Below are positions 15,474 to 23,693 of a DNA stretch of 37,211 bases, piece by piece. This DNA comes from an uncultured Victivallis sp. (GTDB lineage: Bacteria; Verrucomicrobiota; Lentisphaeria; Victivallales; Victivallaceae), in assembly GCA_944389815.1 (NCBI GenBank), contig CALXNS010000005.1, forward strand, positions 1-37,211. Direction: 5' to 3'. The position numbers were made by a program, and so were the translations under genes. How positions within the stretch are numbered: position 1 is the stretch's first letter; each line of letters opens with the position of its first letter. The notes beneath the pieces were generated by a model. The model did no database searches. It had not been told where the DNA came from and was given only the letters and a program-made list of their open reading frames with translations.

Positions 15474-17048
15474 TTACGGTTGATAGGTGAATTGGAATGC
15501 CTTGCTTGCCTTCACCGTTTCGCGGATTTTCTCCACAAGCATATCCGGTACTTCCACATTGGTTTTGACGACCGTCAGCGAAAGGCCGGATTTCAGATCC
15601 TGCGGCGCACGAATGTCGATGATGTTGATGTTCTTTTCGCCGAGGATTCCGGCGATCCGGCCGATGACGCCGGGTTCATCCTTGTATTCGACGAAAAGGT
15701 GATGGCCGGTCGGTTCCAGGTAGAGCTGATCGAAATCGTTCAACCGCGAGATCATCAGATTGTTTTCGGTGATGGTTCCGCGGGCGCCCGCCTTGAAGAT
15801 CAGATTGCCGCCGACGAAAAGGTCGATGCTCATCGCTTCGCCGTAATGCTTGTTGTTGTCCACTTCGCGGTTGACCAGTTCGATGCCGCTTTCGGAGAGG
15901 AAGTTCTCCGCATCGGTCGGCCCCTGGTCGGCGGCGAATTCCGCGGCAATTCCAGCGGCGATCGGCGGCGTCATCCATTTGGCGTAGCGGGCGAGGTCAC
16001 CGTAGAAACTGGTCTCGATCCGGGTCGGATTGTTTTCCTTGCCGAGGTAGGCGTTGGTCAATGCCGTGAGCACGTAGGCCAGCTTCTGATATTTCGCGTC
16101 GAGTCCATCCGGGAGCGCCTTGTTGACCACGCAGTTGGTGATTCCCTTCTCGAAATAATCAATCGTCTGCTCGGCGGCGCGCCGTGCGGCGACGAAATTC
16201 GCCTCATGGGTGTTCGCGCCGAGGTGCGGAAGCATGATGTCGGCGATGTCGGCCACGCTCTTCGGGCCGGCGACGTCCTTGGGATAGACGTCGTTGCCGA
16301 AAATGATCTTCTTCTCCGCCTTGACGGCCCGGAGATCCTCCTCGTTGAGGATGCCGGAACGGGCGCAGTTGATCAGCATCGCCCCGGGTTTCATCAGTTC
16401 GAACAGCCGGCGGTTGATCATGCCGCGGGTTTCATCGTTTTCAGGAATGTGAAGCGAAACGAAATCGGATTCCGCAAAGATCCGCTCGATTCCGGCAAGT
16501 TCGACGCCGAGCTTGTCGGCAAGCGCGGGCGAAAGCACCGGGTCAAATCCGAGAATTTTCACTTCGAATCCGGCCAGACGCTTCACCAGCAGCTGACCGA
16601 TGTGGCCGAGCCCGAGAATACCGACCGTTTTTCCGGTCAGTTCACTGCCCATGAATTTGCTCTTTTCCCAATTGCCGGCCCGGGTGGAGATGTCCGCCGG
16701 GATCAGATGACGGCAGGCGGCCAGCATCATGGCGACGACCTCTTCGGCCACGGCGTTGGAATTCGCACCGGGGGTGTTCATGACGTCGATGTCATGTTTG
16801 CGGGCATATTTGATGTCGATGGTGTTGAAACCGGCGCCGGCCCGGACGATCAACTTCAGGCGGGGCATCTGGTCGATGATTTCCGGCGTGATTTTTTCAC
16901 TGCGTACGATCAGCACTTCCGCGTCGTTGTTGGCCTTGACCAGGTCCGCCAGCGGCGTGGTGCTGTCGAGCACGACGTTGTACCCGCGATCGGAGAGAAG
17001 AGTGGCTGCGAATTTGTCCAGTTTGGTAGGAATTAAAACTTTACGCAT
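15474..17048 (-). CDS. serA: D-3-phosphoglycerate dehydrogenase
   Basis: A 524-residue cytoplasmic NAD-dependent dehydrogenase for the first step of serine synthesis. Layout is the long type: substrate/NAD domains (1-300), an intervening domain (about 310-440) and a C-terminal ACT domain (about 450-524, LFVEYKDEPGVIGRIAGIL). Motifs are VRAGAGFNTID, the Rossmann loop GILGLGHIG (144-151), INCARSGI with catalytic R230, and LPHLGANTHEA with H275. The position that is normally the catalytic Glu (DVFxxEP) reads NDVYPKD, so Asp258 appears to replace it. GGAG precedes ATG 17048, and a promoter candidate overlaps the end of the neighbouring phosphoesterase gene. Another 2-hydroxyacid substrate is possible but less likely given the full ACT layout. 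Confidence 0.9.
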   Translation of the reverse strand: MRKVLIPTKLDKFAATLLSDRGYNVVLDSTTPLADLVKANNDAEVLIVRSEKITPEIIDQMPRLKLIVRAGAGFNTIDIKYARKHDIDVMNTPGANSNAVAEEVVAMMLAACRHLIPADISTRAGNWEKSKFMGSELTGKTVGILGLGHIGQLLVKRLAGFEVKILGFDPVLSPALADKLGVELAGIERIFAESDFVSLHIPENDETRGMINRRLFELMKPGAMLINCARSGILNEEDLRAVKAEKKIIFGNDVYPKDVAGPKSVADIADIMLPHLGANTHEANFVAARRAAEQTIDYFEKGITNCVVNKALPDGLDAKYQKLAYVLTALTNAYLGKENNPTRIETSFYGDLARYAKWMTPPIAAGIAAEFAADQGPTDAENFLSESGIELVNREVDNNKHYGEAMSIDLFVGGNLIFKAGARGTITENNLMISRLNDFDQLYLEPTGHHLFVEYKDEPGVIGRIAGILGEKNINIIDIRAPQDLKSGLSLTVVKTNVEVPDMLVEKIRETVKASKAFQFTYQP

Positions 17049-17119
17049 GGCAAATCTCCAAGAATGGTTGTCGCGAACCGGTTCGACCGGCCCGCACTGT
17101 TTCCTGTTCCCTGTCGTTT

Positions 17120-17148
17120 AATATACTCCATGATTGCCCTTTTTACAA
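17120..17148 (-). promoter_or_regulatory. Promoter candidate for serA
   Basis: On the minus strand TTGTAA (17148-17143) and TATATT (17125-17120) with a 17-base spacer. The -35 box coincides with the last codons of the phosphoesterase gene, so serA can be transcribed on its own. Confidence 0.55.
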
Positions 17149-18015
17149 GGATGCCGGCGTGAATTCGATCAGAACGATTTCGCGGCGGCAGCGGAACCGC
17201 CCCGGAAAGCGCCGGTTTCCGATTCCGCAGCTCACAATAAGTTCGCTGTCGAACCCCTCCCGCCGGAACCGGCCGCAAGCGAGACGCAGTCCGCAGCGGC
17301 ACGATGTGTAAAGCGGTCCCAGAAACGGCAGCCTGATCTGTCCGCCGTGGGTGTGTCCGCAGAGGATGAGTCGATAGGGACGCAGGGCGTCTTCCGTGTC
17401 CAGACCAATGACGGTGTCCGGATTATGGGCGAGGAGAATGTTGAACGTTTCGTTTTCCGGCATCAGGGCAGGGAGGCGCGGATATCCATTGTAGAAATCG
17501 TCGACGCCGTAAAAGAAGAAATCTCCGTCGGCATAGCCGCGGTTGCAGAGAAAATGCATGCCGTATTTCCGATAACATTCGCGCCAGAACGCGGGGGAGA
17601 GCCACTCTTTGCCCCGCTCCCAGTTTCCGGGAATGGCCATCGTCGGTGCGATGTCGCGAATTTTGCCGAGCAGTTCGTGAAATGCGGCCAGGTCGCAACT
17701 GTCGTAAATCATGTCGCCGCCGAGCAGCAGATAATCCGGCGCGAGTTCGCGCAGGAGCTGCGCGACAAGTTCGGTGCGGTGTCGCGCAGCTTTGCCGGCA
17801 TGGGGATGAACATCGCTGATGAAGGCAAGTTTCCGTCCCGTCAGGCGGTGCAAATCCACCCGGATCGGATACCTGACCACATCGATCGGCCCGTGACGGA
17901 GAATCTCCGCTCCGGCATAATCGGTCACCGTCGTCCAGTGCCGTAACCGCTGGAGTCCCCGTCCGGACGGGTTCCGGAAAAATTCCGGAACTGCCATGTT
18001 TCGTTTTTCAGGCAT
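17143..18015 (-). CDS. Metallophosphoesterase (YkuE-like calcineurin-fold)
   Basis: A protein of about 290 residues of the calcineurin-like phosphoesterase superfamily, two-metal enzymes that hydrolyse phosphate esters, often of lipids or nucleotides. Metal motifs in order are LAFISDVHPHAG (D-x-H), LLLGGDMIYD (GGD), AIPGNWERG (GNx), LLAHNPD and LCGHTHGGQIRLPF. In the third the usual GNH is GNW, so the catalytic His is missing or displaced. There is no signal peptide, though an LxxLRHWT stretch may be membrane-associated. Start is uncertain: ATG 18015 overlaps the upstream stop and has GGAA nearby; ATG 17997 (MAVPEFF) is the alternative, without a ribosome site. Likely co-transcribed with the GreA-domain gene. 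Confidence 0.82.
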   Translation of the reverse strand: MPEKRNMAVPEFFRNPSGRGLQRLRHWTTVTDYAGAEILRHGPIDVVRYPIRVDLHRLTGRKLAFISDVHPHAGKAARHRTELVAQLLRELAPDYLLLGGDMIYDSCDLAAFHELLGKIRDIAPTMAIPGNWERGKEWLSPAFWRECYRKYGMHFLCNRGYADGDFFFYGVDDFYNGYPRLPALMPENETFNILLAHNPDTVIGLDTEDALRPYRLILCGHTHGGQIRLPFLGPLYTSCRCGLRLACGRFRREGFDSELIVSCGIGNRRFPGRFRCRREIVLIEFTPASL

Positions 18016-20116
18016 CCAGTTCCGCGGCGATCGCTTCCGGCAGCGGCCGTACCGCGGCGAGAACACAACCGCGCCCGTCCGGGGTTTCGATATGTTCGCC
18101 GACCTTCCGGTTCAGCACCGCCTGGCCGAGCCGGGTGCGGTAGGCGAGGAACTTCCGTTCCGGATCGCCGTCCCAGGCGCCGAGAAGTTCATAAACTTCG
18201 GTCTCCCCGTCGTCGTATTTGAGTTCGATTTCCGAACCGATGACGGCGGTGTCCTCGACCCGGATCGATTTCATGTGAACCGGTTGAATGCGGGTCAGTT
18301 CGCGTTCGAGTTCGGAGCGGCGACGTGAGAGGAAGTTGCGCCGTTCCTTGGCCGCGTCGAACTCCGAATTCTCCCGGAAGTCGCCGTGAGCCCGGGCGGC
18401 CTTCAACGCTTCGCGGTTTTCCGGAACGTGAATGTTGATGATGTCGTCGAGTTCCTGCATCAGGCGTTTGTGGGATTTGACGCTGGTGTAATTCGGCTCG
18501 TTCGCCGCCGGCGCGTCGGTTCCCTGCTGGACGCCGATGCCCGCCTTGAGAATACGCTGGCCTGCGCCGTTCTCCAGATAATCGCGAAGCAGCGGGGAGA
18601 CGCGGGCGAGTTTGACCATCAGACTCTGCCGTTCGCCCGACGAAAGGAAGATCGCTCCCTGGAGCACGGCGGCGAACATCATGACGTCGCCGTCGGCGGC
18701 GCCGATCAGATGTTTCTGGAAATCGGCGTTGTCGAGCAGCAGTCCGCGCAGTTCACGCAGTGCGCTTCCCCATGCTTTCGGCAGAGAGTCGTTGGAGAGG
18801 GCGCGGGTGACGTTTTCCACGTTGACCAGCTGAAGGAGTTCCGCGTCACGTTTTTTGCGGTTCTTCCAGATCCAGAGCAGCAGATCGGCGCTGCAGCTCT
18901 TATATTCGCAATAAAGGTCGTAGAGCAGTTCGTCGGAAATGCGCGAACAGATCGGCGTCAACGATTTAAGCGGAAGCCGCATCGCGCTTTCCGCAAGATA
19001 TTCCTCCGGAAAGATCGCCGCGGTGGCTGCGGCAAGACTGTCGAGCAGTTTCGCCGGCAGTTCGCCCCAGGCGCTCATGCGCTCGAGCGGAGTCTTGACC
19101 GGTTTGGCCGGCCAGAAAGGCGCCTTCCCGAGGAGCGGTTCGAGCATCGCCTTGAGCTGTTCGGGGGTGGAGCGTCCGACCAGGCGGGCGACGATGGAGG
19201 CGAGAAGTTTGACCTCCCGGGCGGCGGTGTCGGCCTTGAGATTGGAGAAGAACTTCTTGAACGCCTCCGCTTCCTCATCGGTGAATGCGGCATTGTCGCC
19301 GGACTCCTCCTCTTTTCCGAGCAGCAGGTCAATCTCCTTGAGGCTGCGTCCGTTGCAGGAACGGCGGGTGCCGGGGGCGCTCGTCGTTGCGGCGGAACTC
19401 TTCCAGAACTTCTCGAAGGCGACGCGATCCATGTGGCGGCCGCAGCCGGTTTGCGCCATCAGCAGCATCTGGTTGTCGTTCACCGGAGTGAGCGCCCGGC
19501 GCTGTACGATGGCGCGGAATTCGGCGGCGCTCTGCGGTGCGCGAACCGCGTCGACCAGACGGTTCAATTCGATTCCGGGAGTGAGCAGAACCGCTTCCTT
19601 AAGGACGACTTCGAGCGGGATCGCCGCCGTGCCGCCGACGTTGTTGAATGCGGAAAGCGTCAACGATGCGCTGATGTTGTCGACGGCGCCGGCAACGCCC
19701 CACCGGCCGGCGGTCGGCAGGAATACGATCACGCCGCTTTTGAGCGCCAGCAGACGGCGGAGGCGTTGATTGATTTCCGCGAGCGGCACATTTTCATCAC
19801 GGACGCCGATGGCCTTCATGATCGGATTGCGGCCGAGGTAGGGAGGCAGAACCGCTTTGACTCCGCCGACGAGCATTTTGCGGAAGAGGGGGGAGTCGGG
19901 CAGATTCAGTTCGAGCAAACCGACGCAGAATTCCCCCTGGGCGTCATCCAGTTCATCATTGCTCCATTGTTCCCAGAGTTGGTTCAGTTGTTCAGTGATC
20001 GTTTCCGGGACCGGGTTTCCTGCGGTTGCGATGAGCGCGTGCAGGGAGTCGAGGGTTTTCTTTGCGGGCGTTTCCATGGCGGAAAGCAACAACGATTCAA
20101 ATGCGGCTGAATCCAT
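18008..20116 (-). CDS. Large GreA-domain protein: long helical N-terminal region fused to a GreA/GreB transcript cleavage domain
   Basis: A 702-residue protein. The last 160 or so residues are a GreA/GreB factor: ENREALKAARAHGDFRENSE followed by FDAAKERR keeps the Asp and Glu of the coiled-coil tip that stimulate RNA polymerase to cut backtracked RNA, and IGSEIELKYDDGETEVYELLG with the LGQAVLNRKVGEHIE segment forms the FKBP-like domain. The first 540 residues are helical and unlike ordinary GreA (about 158 residues); similar long GreA proteins are known from chlamydiae. Two ATG codons overlap in tandem; the second (20116) is preferred because GGAG lies 6 bases before it. A 23-codon frame ends on the first ATG. 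Probably rescues stalled transcription; the N-terminal role is unknown. Confidence 0.88.
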   Translation of the reverse strand: MDSAAFESLLLSAMETPAKKTLDSLHALIATAGNPVPETITEQLNQLWEQWSNDELDDAQGEFCVGLLELNLPDSPLFRKMLVGGVKAVLPPYLGRNPIMKAIGVRDENVPLAEINQRLRRLLALKSGVIVFLPTAGRWGVAGAVDNISASLTLSAFNNVGGTAAIPLEVVLKEAVLLTPGIELNRLVDAVRAPQSAAEFRAIVQRRALTPVNDNQMLLMAQTGCGRHMDRVAFEKFWKSSAATTSAPGTRRSCNGRSLKEIDLLLGKEEESGDNAAFTDEEAEAFKKFFSNLKADTAAREVKLLASIVARLVGRSTPEQLKAMLEPLLGKAPFWPAKPVKTPLERMSAWGELPAKLLDSLAAATAAIFPEEYLAESAMRLPLKSLTPICSRISDELLYDLYCEYKSCSADLLLWIWKNRKKRDAELLQLVNVENVTRALSNDSLPKAWGSALRELRGLLLDNADFQKHLIGAADGDVMMFAAVLQGAIFLSSGERQSLMVKLARVSPLLRDYLENGAGQRILKAGIGVQQGTDAPAANEPNYTSVKSHKRLMQELDDIINIHVPENREALKAARAHGDFRENSEFDAAKERRNFLSRRRSELERELTRIQPVHMKSIRVEDTAVIGSEIELKYDDGETEVYELLGAWDGDPERKFLAYRTRLGQAVLNRKVGEHIETPDGRGCVLAAVRPLPEAIAAELDA

Positions 20117-20118
20117 CA

Positions 20119-20190
20119 TTATCTCCAGAAAATTGTAAAAAGATCCTTCACGGAAACCGTGAATGGCAATCCGTGATTTGTGTTTTTCAT
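20119..20190 (-). CDS. Possible 23-residue leader peptide upstream of the GreA-domain gene
   Basis: ATG 20190 has GGAGG at ideal spacing and opens a 23-codon frame (MKNTNHGLPF...FTIFWR) whose TAA overlaps the first ATG of the downstream gene as TAATG, as for translational coupling. Against it, the same bases read as a promoter (TTGAAA-17-TATATT), whose start point would fall inside the frame. The frame also contains a perfect hairpin. Real or not, it is either a leader peptide or a short 5' UTR. Confidence 0.35.
   Translation of the reverse strand: MKNTNHGLPFTVSVKDLFTIFWR
20147..20163 (-). repeat. Perfect 7-base hairpin in the GreA-domain gene leader
   Basis: TTCACGG and CCGTGAA around a 3-base loop, about 30 bases upstream of the ribosome site. 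It could modulate translation or be part of the leader frame. Confidence 0.45.
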
Positions 20191-20219
20191 AATATACCTC
20201 CGGAATCTTGCTTTTTCAA
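20191..20219 (-). promoter_or_regulatory. Promoter candidate for the GreA-domain gene
   Basis: On the minus strand TTGAAA (20219-20214) and TATATT (20196-20191) are 17 bases apart. It competes with the reading of GGAGG in the spacer as a ribosome site for the leader peptide. Confidence 0.5.
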
Positions 20220-20522
20220 TGCGCAGTCTTCGGCAAATCTTCCGCATCATGAGGAAAAGTTTCCTCCGTGCGTCGGGCGGAAGACCGGAAAAAATGATGT
20301 TTTTTTGTGAAAAATACGGCATTGCGGCTGGTAAAAGAAGGAAAACATGCTATCTTAAATAAATCTGAAGCCGGGGGGGTGAAAGGCGGTACCCGATCAT
20401 CACTGCCGTTTCATCGCTGTCTGGCGGAGGAAAAATTCGAAGCGTATGCCGTCGGCACGTGCGAACCCGGCGGAGTGACGCTTTTGTTGGGAACTGTTTA
20501 TTTGGAATCAGGTGCAACAGTC
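20220..20522 (+). promoter_or_regulatory. Leader region of rplM with a possible regulatory hairpin
   Basis: The divergent gap holds no supported gene on the plus strand. After an AT-rich part with a weak -10-like TATCTT at 20351, a GC-rich leader follows. At 20380-20389 and 20403-20413 TGAAA-GGCGG pairs with CTGCC-G-TTTCA, a 10-pair stem with one bulged G. Ribosomal protein operons headed by L13 often have autoregulatory leaders, but I cannot match this to a known one. The frame open from 20307 is not taken as coding because L13 starts at 20523. Confidence 0.35.
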
Positions 20523-20954
20523 ATGAAAACTTATCTGGCGAAGACCGGCGAAATCGAACGCGAATATCTGCTGTTCGATGCGTCGGAAGCTCCGGTCGGC
20601 CGGCTGGCGGTGCGCATTGCCAATGCGCTGCGCGGCAAAGACAAGCCGACCTATACCCCGCACGTCGATACCGGCGCGTTCGTAATCGTGATCAACGCTT
20701 CCAAGTCGGTGTTCACCGGCCGCAAGGCCGATGAGAAGGTCTATGTGGACTACACCGGATATCGTTCGGGCCGCAAGGAACGGACCGCGAAGGAGCTGCG
20801 CGAGAAGAGCCCCGAGCGTTTCATCAAGGACGCCGTCTGGGGAATGATGCCGCACGGCCGTCTCGGCCGGGCTCAGTTCAGCAAGCTCAAAGTTTACGCC
20901 GGCGCGGAACATCCGCACACTGCGCAGAAACCGACCAAAGTTACCGTGGAGTAA
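20523..20954 (+). CDS. rplM: 50S ribosomal protein L13
   Basis: A 143-residue large-subunit protein, the usual length. MKTYLAKTGEIEREYLLFDA, VGRLAVRIANALRGKDKPTY, HVDTGAFVIVINA, YTGYRSGRKERTAKE and the final VWGMMPHGRLGRAQFSKLKV are the conserved L13 blocks; they contact 23S rRNA near its 5' domain. The start ATG 20523 follows AGGTG at about 11 bases and gives the family N-terminus. Followed after 9 bases by rpsI in the standard L13-S9 pair. Confidence 0.98.
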   Translation: MKTYLAKTGEIEREYLLFDASEAPVGRLAVRIANALRGKDKPTYTPHVDTGAFVIVINASKSVFTGRKADEKVYVDYTGYRSGRKERTAKELREKSPERFIKDAVWGMMPHGRLGRAQFSKLKVYAGAEHPHTAQKPTKVTVE

Positions 20955-20963
20955 TAGTTCACT

Positions 20964-21362
20964 ATGGTTAAGAAGAGTGATGAAGTTTGGGCTACCGGGC
21001 GGCGTAAATGCGCGGTGGCGCGTGTCCGGATCAAGCCGGGTACCGGCAGCATCGTTCTGAACGACAAGCCGATGAATGAATATTTTCCGAGCGAGGCGCT
21101 CTGCGGATATGTCTGTCAGGTGTTGAAAGCCTGCGGACAGGAAGGCAAAGTCGATGTGACCGCTTCTCTTGACGGCGGCGGCATGGCCGGGCAGGCCGGT
21201 GCGCTGCGTCATGGGTTGGCCCGGGCGCTGGTTCGGATGGACGAGACGCTCCGGCCGGTTCTCAAGGAGAACGGCATGATGACCCGCGACTCGCGTGTCA
21301 AGGAACGCAAGAAGCCCGGTCAGCCGGGTGCGCGGCGCAGATTCCAGTTTTCGAAGCGCTGA
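20964..21362 (+). CDS. rpsI: 30S ribosomal protein S9
   Basis: A 132-residue small-subunit protein. WATGRRKCAVARVRIKPGTG and LNDKPMNEYFP form the N-terminal core, GQAGALRHGLARAL the middle helix, and the basic tail ERKKPGQPGARRRFQFSKR reaches the tRNA anticodon loop at the P site. Length and both ends match the family. Second gene of the rplM-rpsI operon, ended by the terminator at 21393-21425. Confidence 0.98.
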   Translation: MVKKSDEVWATGRRKCAVARVRIKPGTGSIVLNDKPMNEYFPSEALCGYVCQVLKACGQEGKVDVTASLDGGGMAGQAGALRHGLARALVRMDETLRPVLKENGMMTRDSRVKERKKPGQPGARRRFQFSKR

Positions 21363-21392
21363 AGCGTTTCGAGAATACGGCAAAGAGCTCGG

Positions 21393-21425
21393 AAAGACGG
21401 TCGAATTTTTCGGCCGTCTTTTTTA
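21393..21425 (+). terminator. Intrinsic terminator of rplM-rpsI
   Basis: An 11-base stem (21393-21403 with 21411-21421, one G-U pair) with an AATTTTT loop, followed by TTTT, 30 bases after the rpsI stop. It also lies just beyond the stop (21446) of the convergent glycosidase gene and may serve both. Confidence 0.88.
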
Positions 21426-21445
21426 TTTCCGGGTTAAAAAATTCT

Positions 21446-23680
21446 TCAGGCGAAGATTGGTTGTTCCATCTTCCCCGGGGCATTGCGCAGCGCATCGGCA
21501 AGTTGTTCCGGCTGCCGCGCCGTGAAACGATACACATGCCGGGCGAAACAATCCACCAGTCCGACGCATTCGCGCGGAGTGCCGTCGGAAAATTCCGCAA
21601 CCACTGCACCGTCGGGCAGTGTGACGCTGAACTCGCGGAAGCTCCATAGCACACACTCCCGGCCATTCAGGTAGAGCACGCCCCGATCGTCGCTCAGAAG
21701 TTCCCTGGTGCCGCGCATGGCGTGCTCCGCCGCGTTGAAGGTCCGGAGCAGTTGCAGATGGTATTCCCGGGGCGGGCGCGCCTGTCCGGCACAATTGCCG
21801 CTGATCCGGAAACTCAGGCAATCATATTCGATGTCCCAGAAGAGAATCCACATCATCCGGAACGCCAGTCCGCGGAAGAAGATTTCGTCCGGGTCATATC
21901 CCGCAACCGCGATGCCGTCCGGGTCGAACGCGCAGAGACATTCCGTCCACAGCGGCAGCGAATCGATCCGCGCCGCCGCTGCGGGGCCGTGACGGTGAAT
22001 GCCGAAAACCCCGAGATCCTCGGTACAGTAATCAAACCCGAGCTGCTGCATTTCCCGCATGAGCGTGAGATGGGCGAAATACTCCGATTCGATCCGTCCC
22101 GCCGGTTCCCGTGCCGGGCGGAAACGCCCCAGCAAACCGGTCTCGTCCGCGGTCGCACCGGCACGATTGGCGTCCGGATTCTGGCACCAGTGGAATTTGT
22201 CGCTCGAAAGATTGAAACTGCTGTCGAGGAAAATTCCCTGCAACCCCAGTTCCGTTGCCGCGTATCCCCAGCGCTTCAGCCAGTAGGCGCGCACCGCCGG
22301 ATCGCGCAGATTCAATACCGCGAAGACCGGCGCGTAATGATCCGCCTCCAGCGCATTGGACGGCGTGCGCACGAAGGGGTCGGCGGCGTCTTTCAGTGCG
22401 GCCATGATCGAATCCTCTTCCGGCAGGAAGCGGATGTTCGCCTCCCGGCCGTTGCGTTGGCTGAAGAGCCAGGTCAACGTCGAGAGCGCGGTGTTGCCCC
22501 ACATCTCCACTTTCATGCCGCGTTTCCGGGCCTCGGTGCAGAAATGTTTGAATTTCTCCTCGCCGACGCTTTCGGCGATTTTGTAATCCACGGTGCAGCA
22601 CATATTTGAAACACCCCAGACGTTCATGTTGTTCTGGAAATGGTTGGCAAGTCCGATCTTCCGGACGCCCGCCGCCGCAAGTTTCGGGACGCCCGCCGCC
22701 GTGTAGCGTTCCATGTCGGCGTTGCCCCACTCCTCGATCATGCCGTAGGTGGAGACACGTTCCCGGCGGAAATTCAATTCGGCATGCAGCGTTTCGTGCA
22801 CGGTCTCCTTCACCGCCTCATAGAGATTGAACACCTCATGCGACTTCAAATTCCCCGGCAGGAGCAGCACTTCCAATTCCGCCGTGTCGAACCCGTTTGA
22901 CAGATCGCCGCACAATTCGTGCCGGTGCCGGATCACTTCGGAATAGCGTTCCTTTTCGAAGAGCGAACGGATGTGACTGACCTGATTTGCCCAGGTCACG
23001 ATCGTGCCCTTTCGTCCTGTGGTGAAGGTGAAGCCCTGCAATTCGGTTTGCAGCGGCAGAAATTGAAATGCTCGGGTGTTGGCGCATTCGGGCAGATACC
23101 ATTCCGAGGAGTAGAAATCCTCCGCCCCGTGGAAGCGGGTGATCGACGGGACGAAACAACTGCGCATGACAAAGGTGTTTCCCGTCGCCCGTCCGCCCGG
23201 CTCCCAGCTGGAACATTCGGTCAATTTGTAGATCGCGTCCGTGCCGCTCCGGAAGCGGTAACGATAAGCGAATCCGATTGCGCGGAACGTTCCGAACCGG
23301 CGTTCGGCCGGGCGTATTTCAAGCGAGAGTTGCGTATTCTCCGCCGGAACCGGCTGCATTCGATCCGGGTTGAGGTTGCGGCGCGGACGAACCGCATGGG
23401 TCATCCACTCCATCAGGTCGGTTTCGCGGCGGTTCATCGTGAAATTCACCCGAAACCCTTCGCCTTCCGGCACAATTTCCGCAATGCGGAAGTCGGTAAA
23501 CTCCACTCCGTCCGGCGTGCGGATTACAAAAAACATCGGTTCGTCCGGGTTCCGCAGTTCCACTCCGTTGCAGCATACATGGCCGATACCGGTGAATTTG
23601 CCGCCGGATTCCCGGAATTCAATTGAAACTCCACCCGGCAATGCCAGAAGCCGACGTTCTTCTTTCAGGTTTTTGTTCAT
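21446..23680 (-). CDS. Cytoplasmic TIM-barrel glycosidase, distantly alpha-galactosidase-like (clan D)
   Basis: A 744-residue protein without signal peptide. The N-terminal 280 residues are beta-rich (FRAIGFAYRYRFRSGTDAIY) like the supersandwich of GH36-type enzymes. A barrel follows: IGLANHFQNNMNVWG, RKRGMKVEMWGNTALSTLTW, GLQGIFLDSSFNLSSDKFHW (probable catalytic Asp), GFDYCTEDLGVFGI, ending in a small beta domain (VLYLNGRECVLWSF). This fits a clan-D retaining enzyme, but I cannot place it in a numbered family. ATG 23680 is chosen because the frame then starts 13 bases after the pseudopilin stop; the track to 23749 overlaps that gene. Last gene of the hydrolase operon; likely finishes oligosaccharides taken into the cell. 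Function inferred. Confidence 0.65.
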   Translation of the reverse strand: MNKNLKEERRLLALPGGVSIEFRESGGKFTGIGHVCCNGVELRNPDEPMFFVIRTPDGVEFTDFRIAEIVPEGEGFRVNFTMNRRETDLMEWMTHAVRPRRNLNPDRMQPVPAENTQLSLEIRPAERRFGTFRAIGFAYRYRFRSGTDAIYKLTECSSWEPGGRATGNTFVMRSCFVPSITRFHGAEDFYSSEWYLPECANTRAFQFLPLQTELQGFTFTTGRKGTIVTWANQVSHIRSLFEKERYSEVIRHRHELCGDLSNGFDTAELEVLLLPGNLKSHEVFNLYEAVKETVHETLHAELNFRRERVSTYGMIEEWGNADMERYTAAGVPKLAAAGVRKIGLANHFQNNMNVWGVSNMCCTVDYKIAESVGEEKFKHFCTEARKRGMKVEMWGNTALSTLTWLFSQRNGREANIRFLPEEDSIMAALKDAADPFVRTPSNALEADHYAPVFAVLNLRDPAVRAYWLKRWGYAATELGLQGIFLDSSFNLSSDKFHWCQNPDANRAGATADETGLLGRFRPAREPAGRIESEYFAHLTLMREMQQLGFDYCTEDLGVFGIHRHGPAAAARIDSLPLWTECLCAFDPDGIAVAGYDPDEIFFRGLAFRMMWILFWDIEYDCLSFRISGNCAGQARPPREYHLQLLRTFNAAEHAMRGTRELLSDDRGVLYLNGRECVLWSFREFSVTLPDGAVVAEFSDGTPRECVGLVDCFARHVYRFTARQPEQLADALRNAPGKMEQPIFA

Positions 23681-23693
23681 CTCTGAATCCCAT

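Noticed and set aside
15354..17036. 560-codon plus-strand frame
   Set aside because: Exact shadow of serA; composition is low-complexity hydrophobic/charged and lacks motifs.
18386..20110. 574-codon plus-strand frame
   Set aside because: Shadow of the GreA-domain gene.
20307..20522. Longer start for L13
   Set aside because: The family N-terminus begins at 20523; the upstream part is leader.
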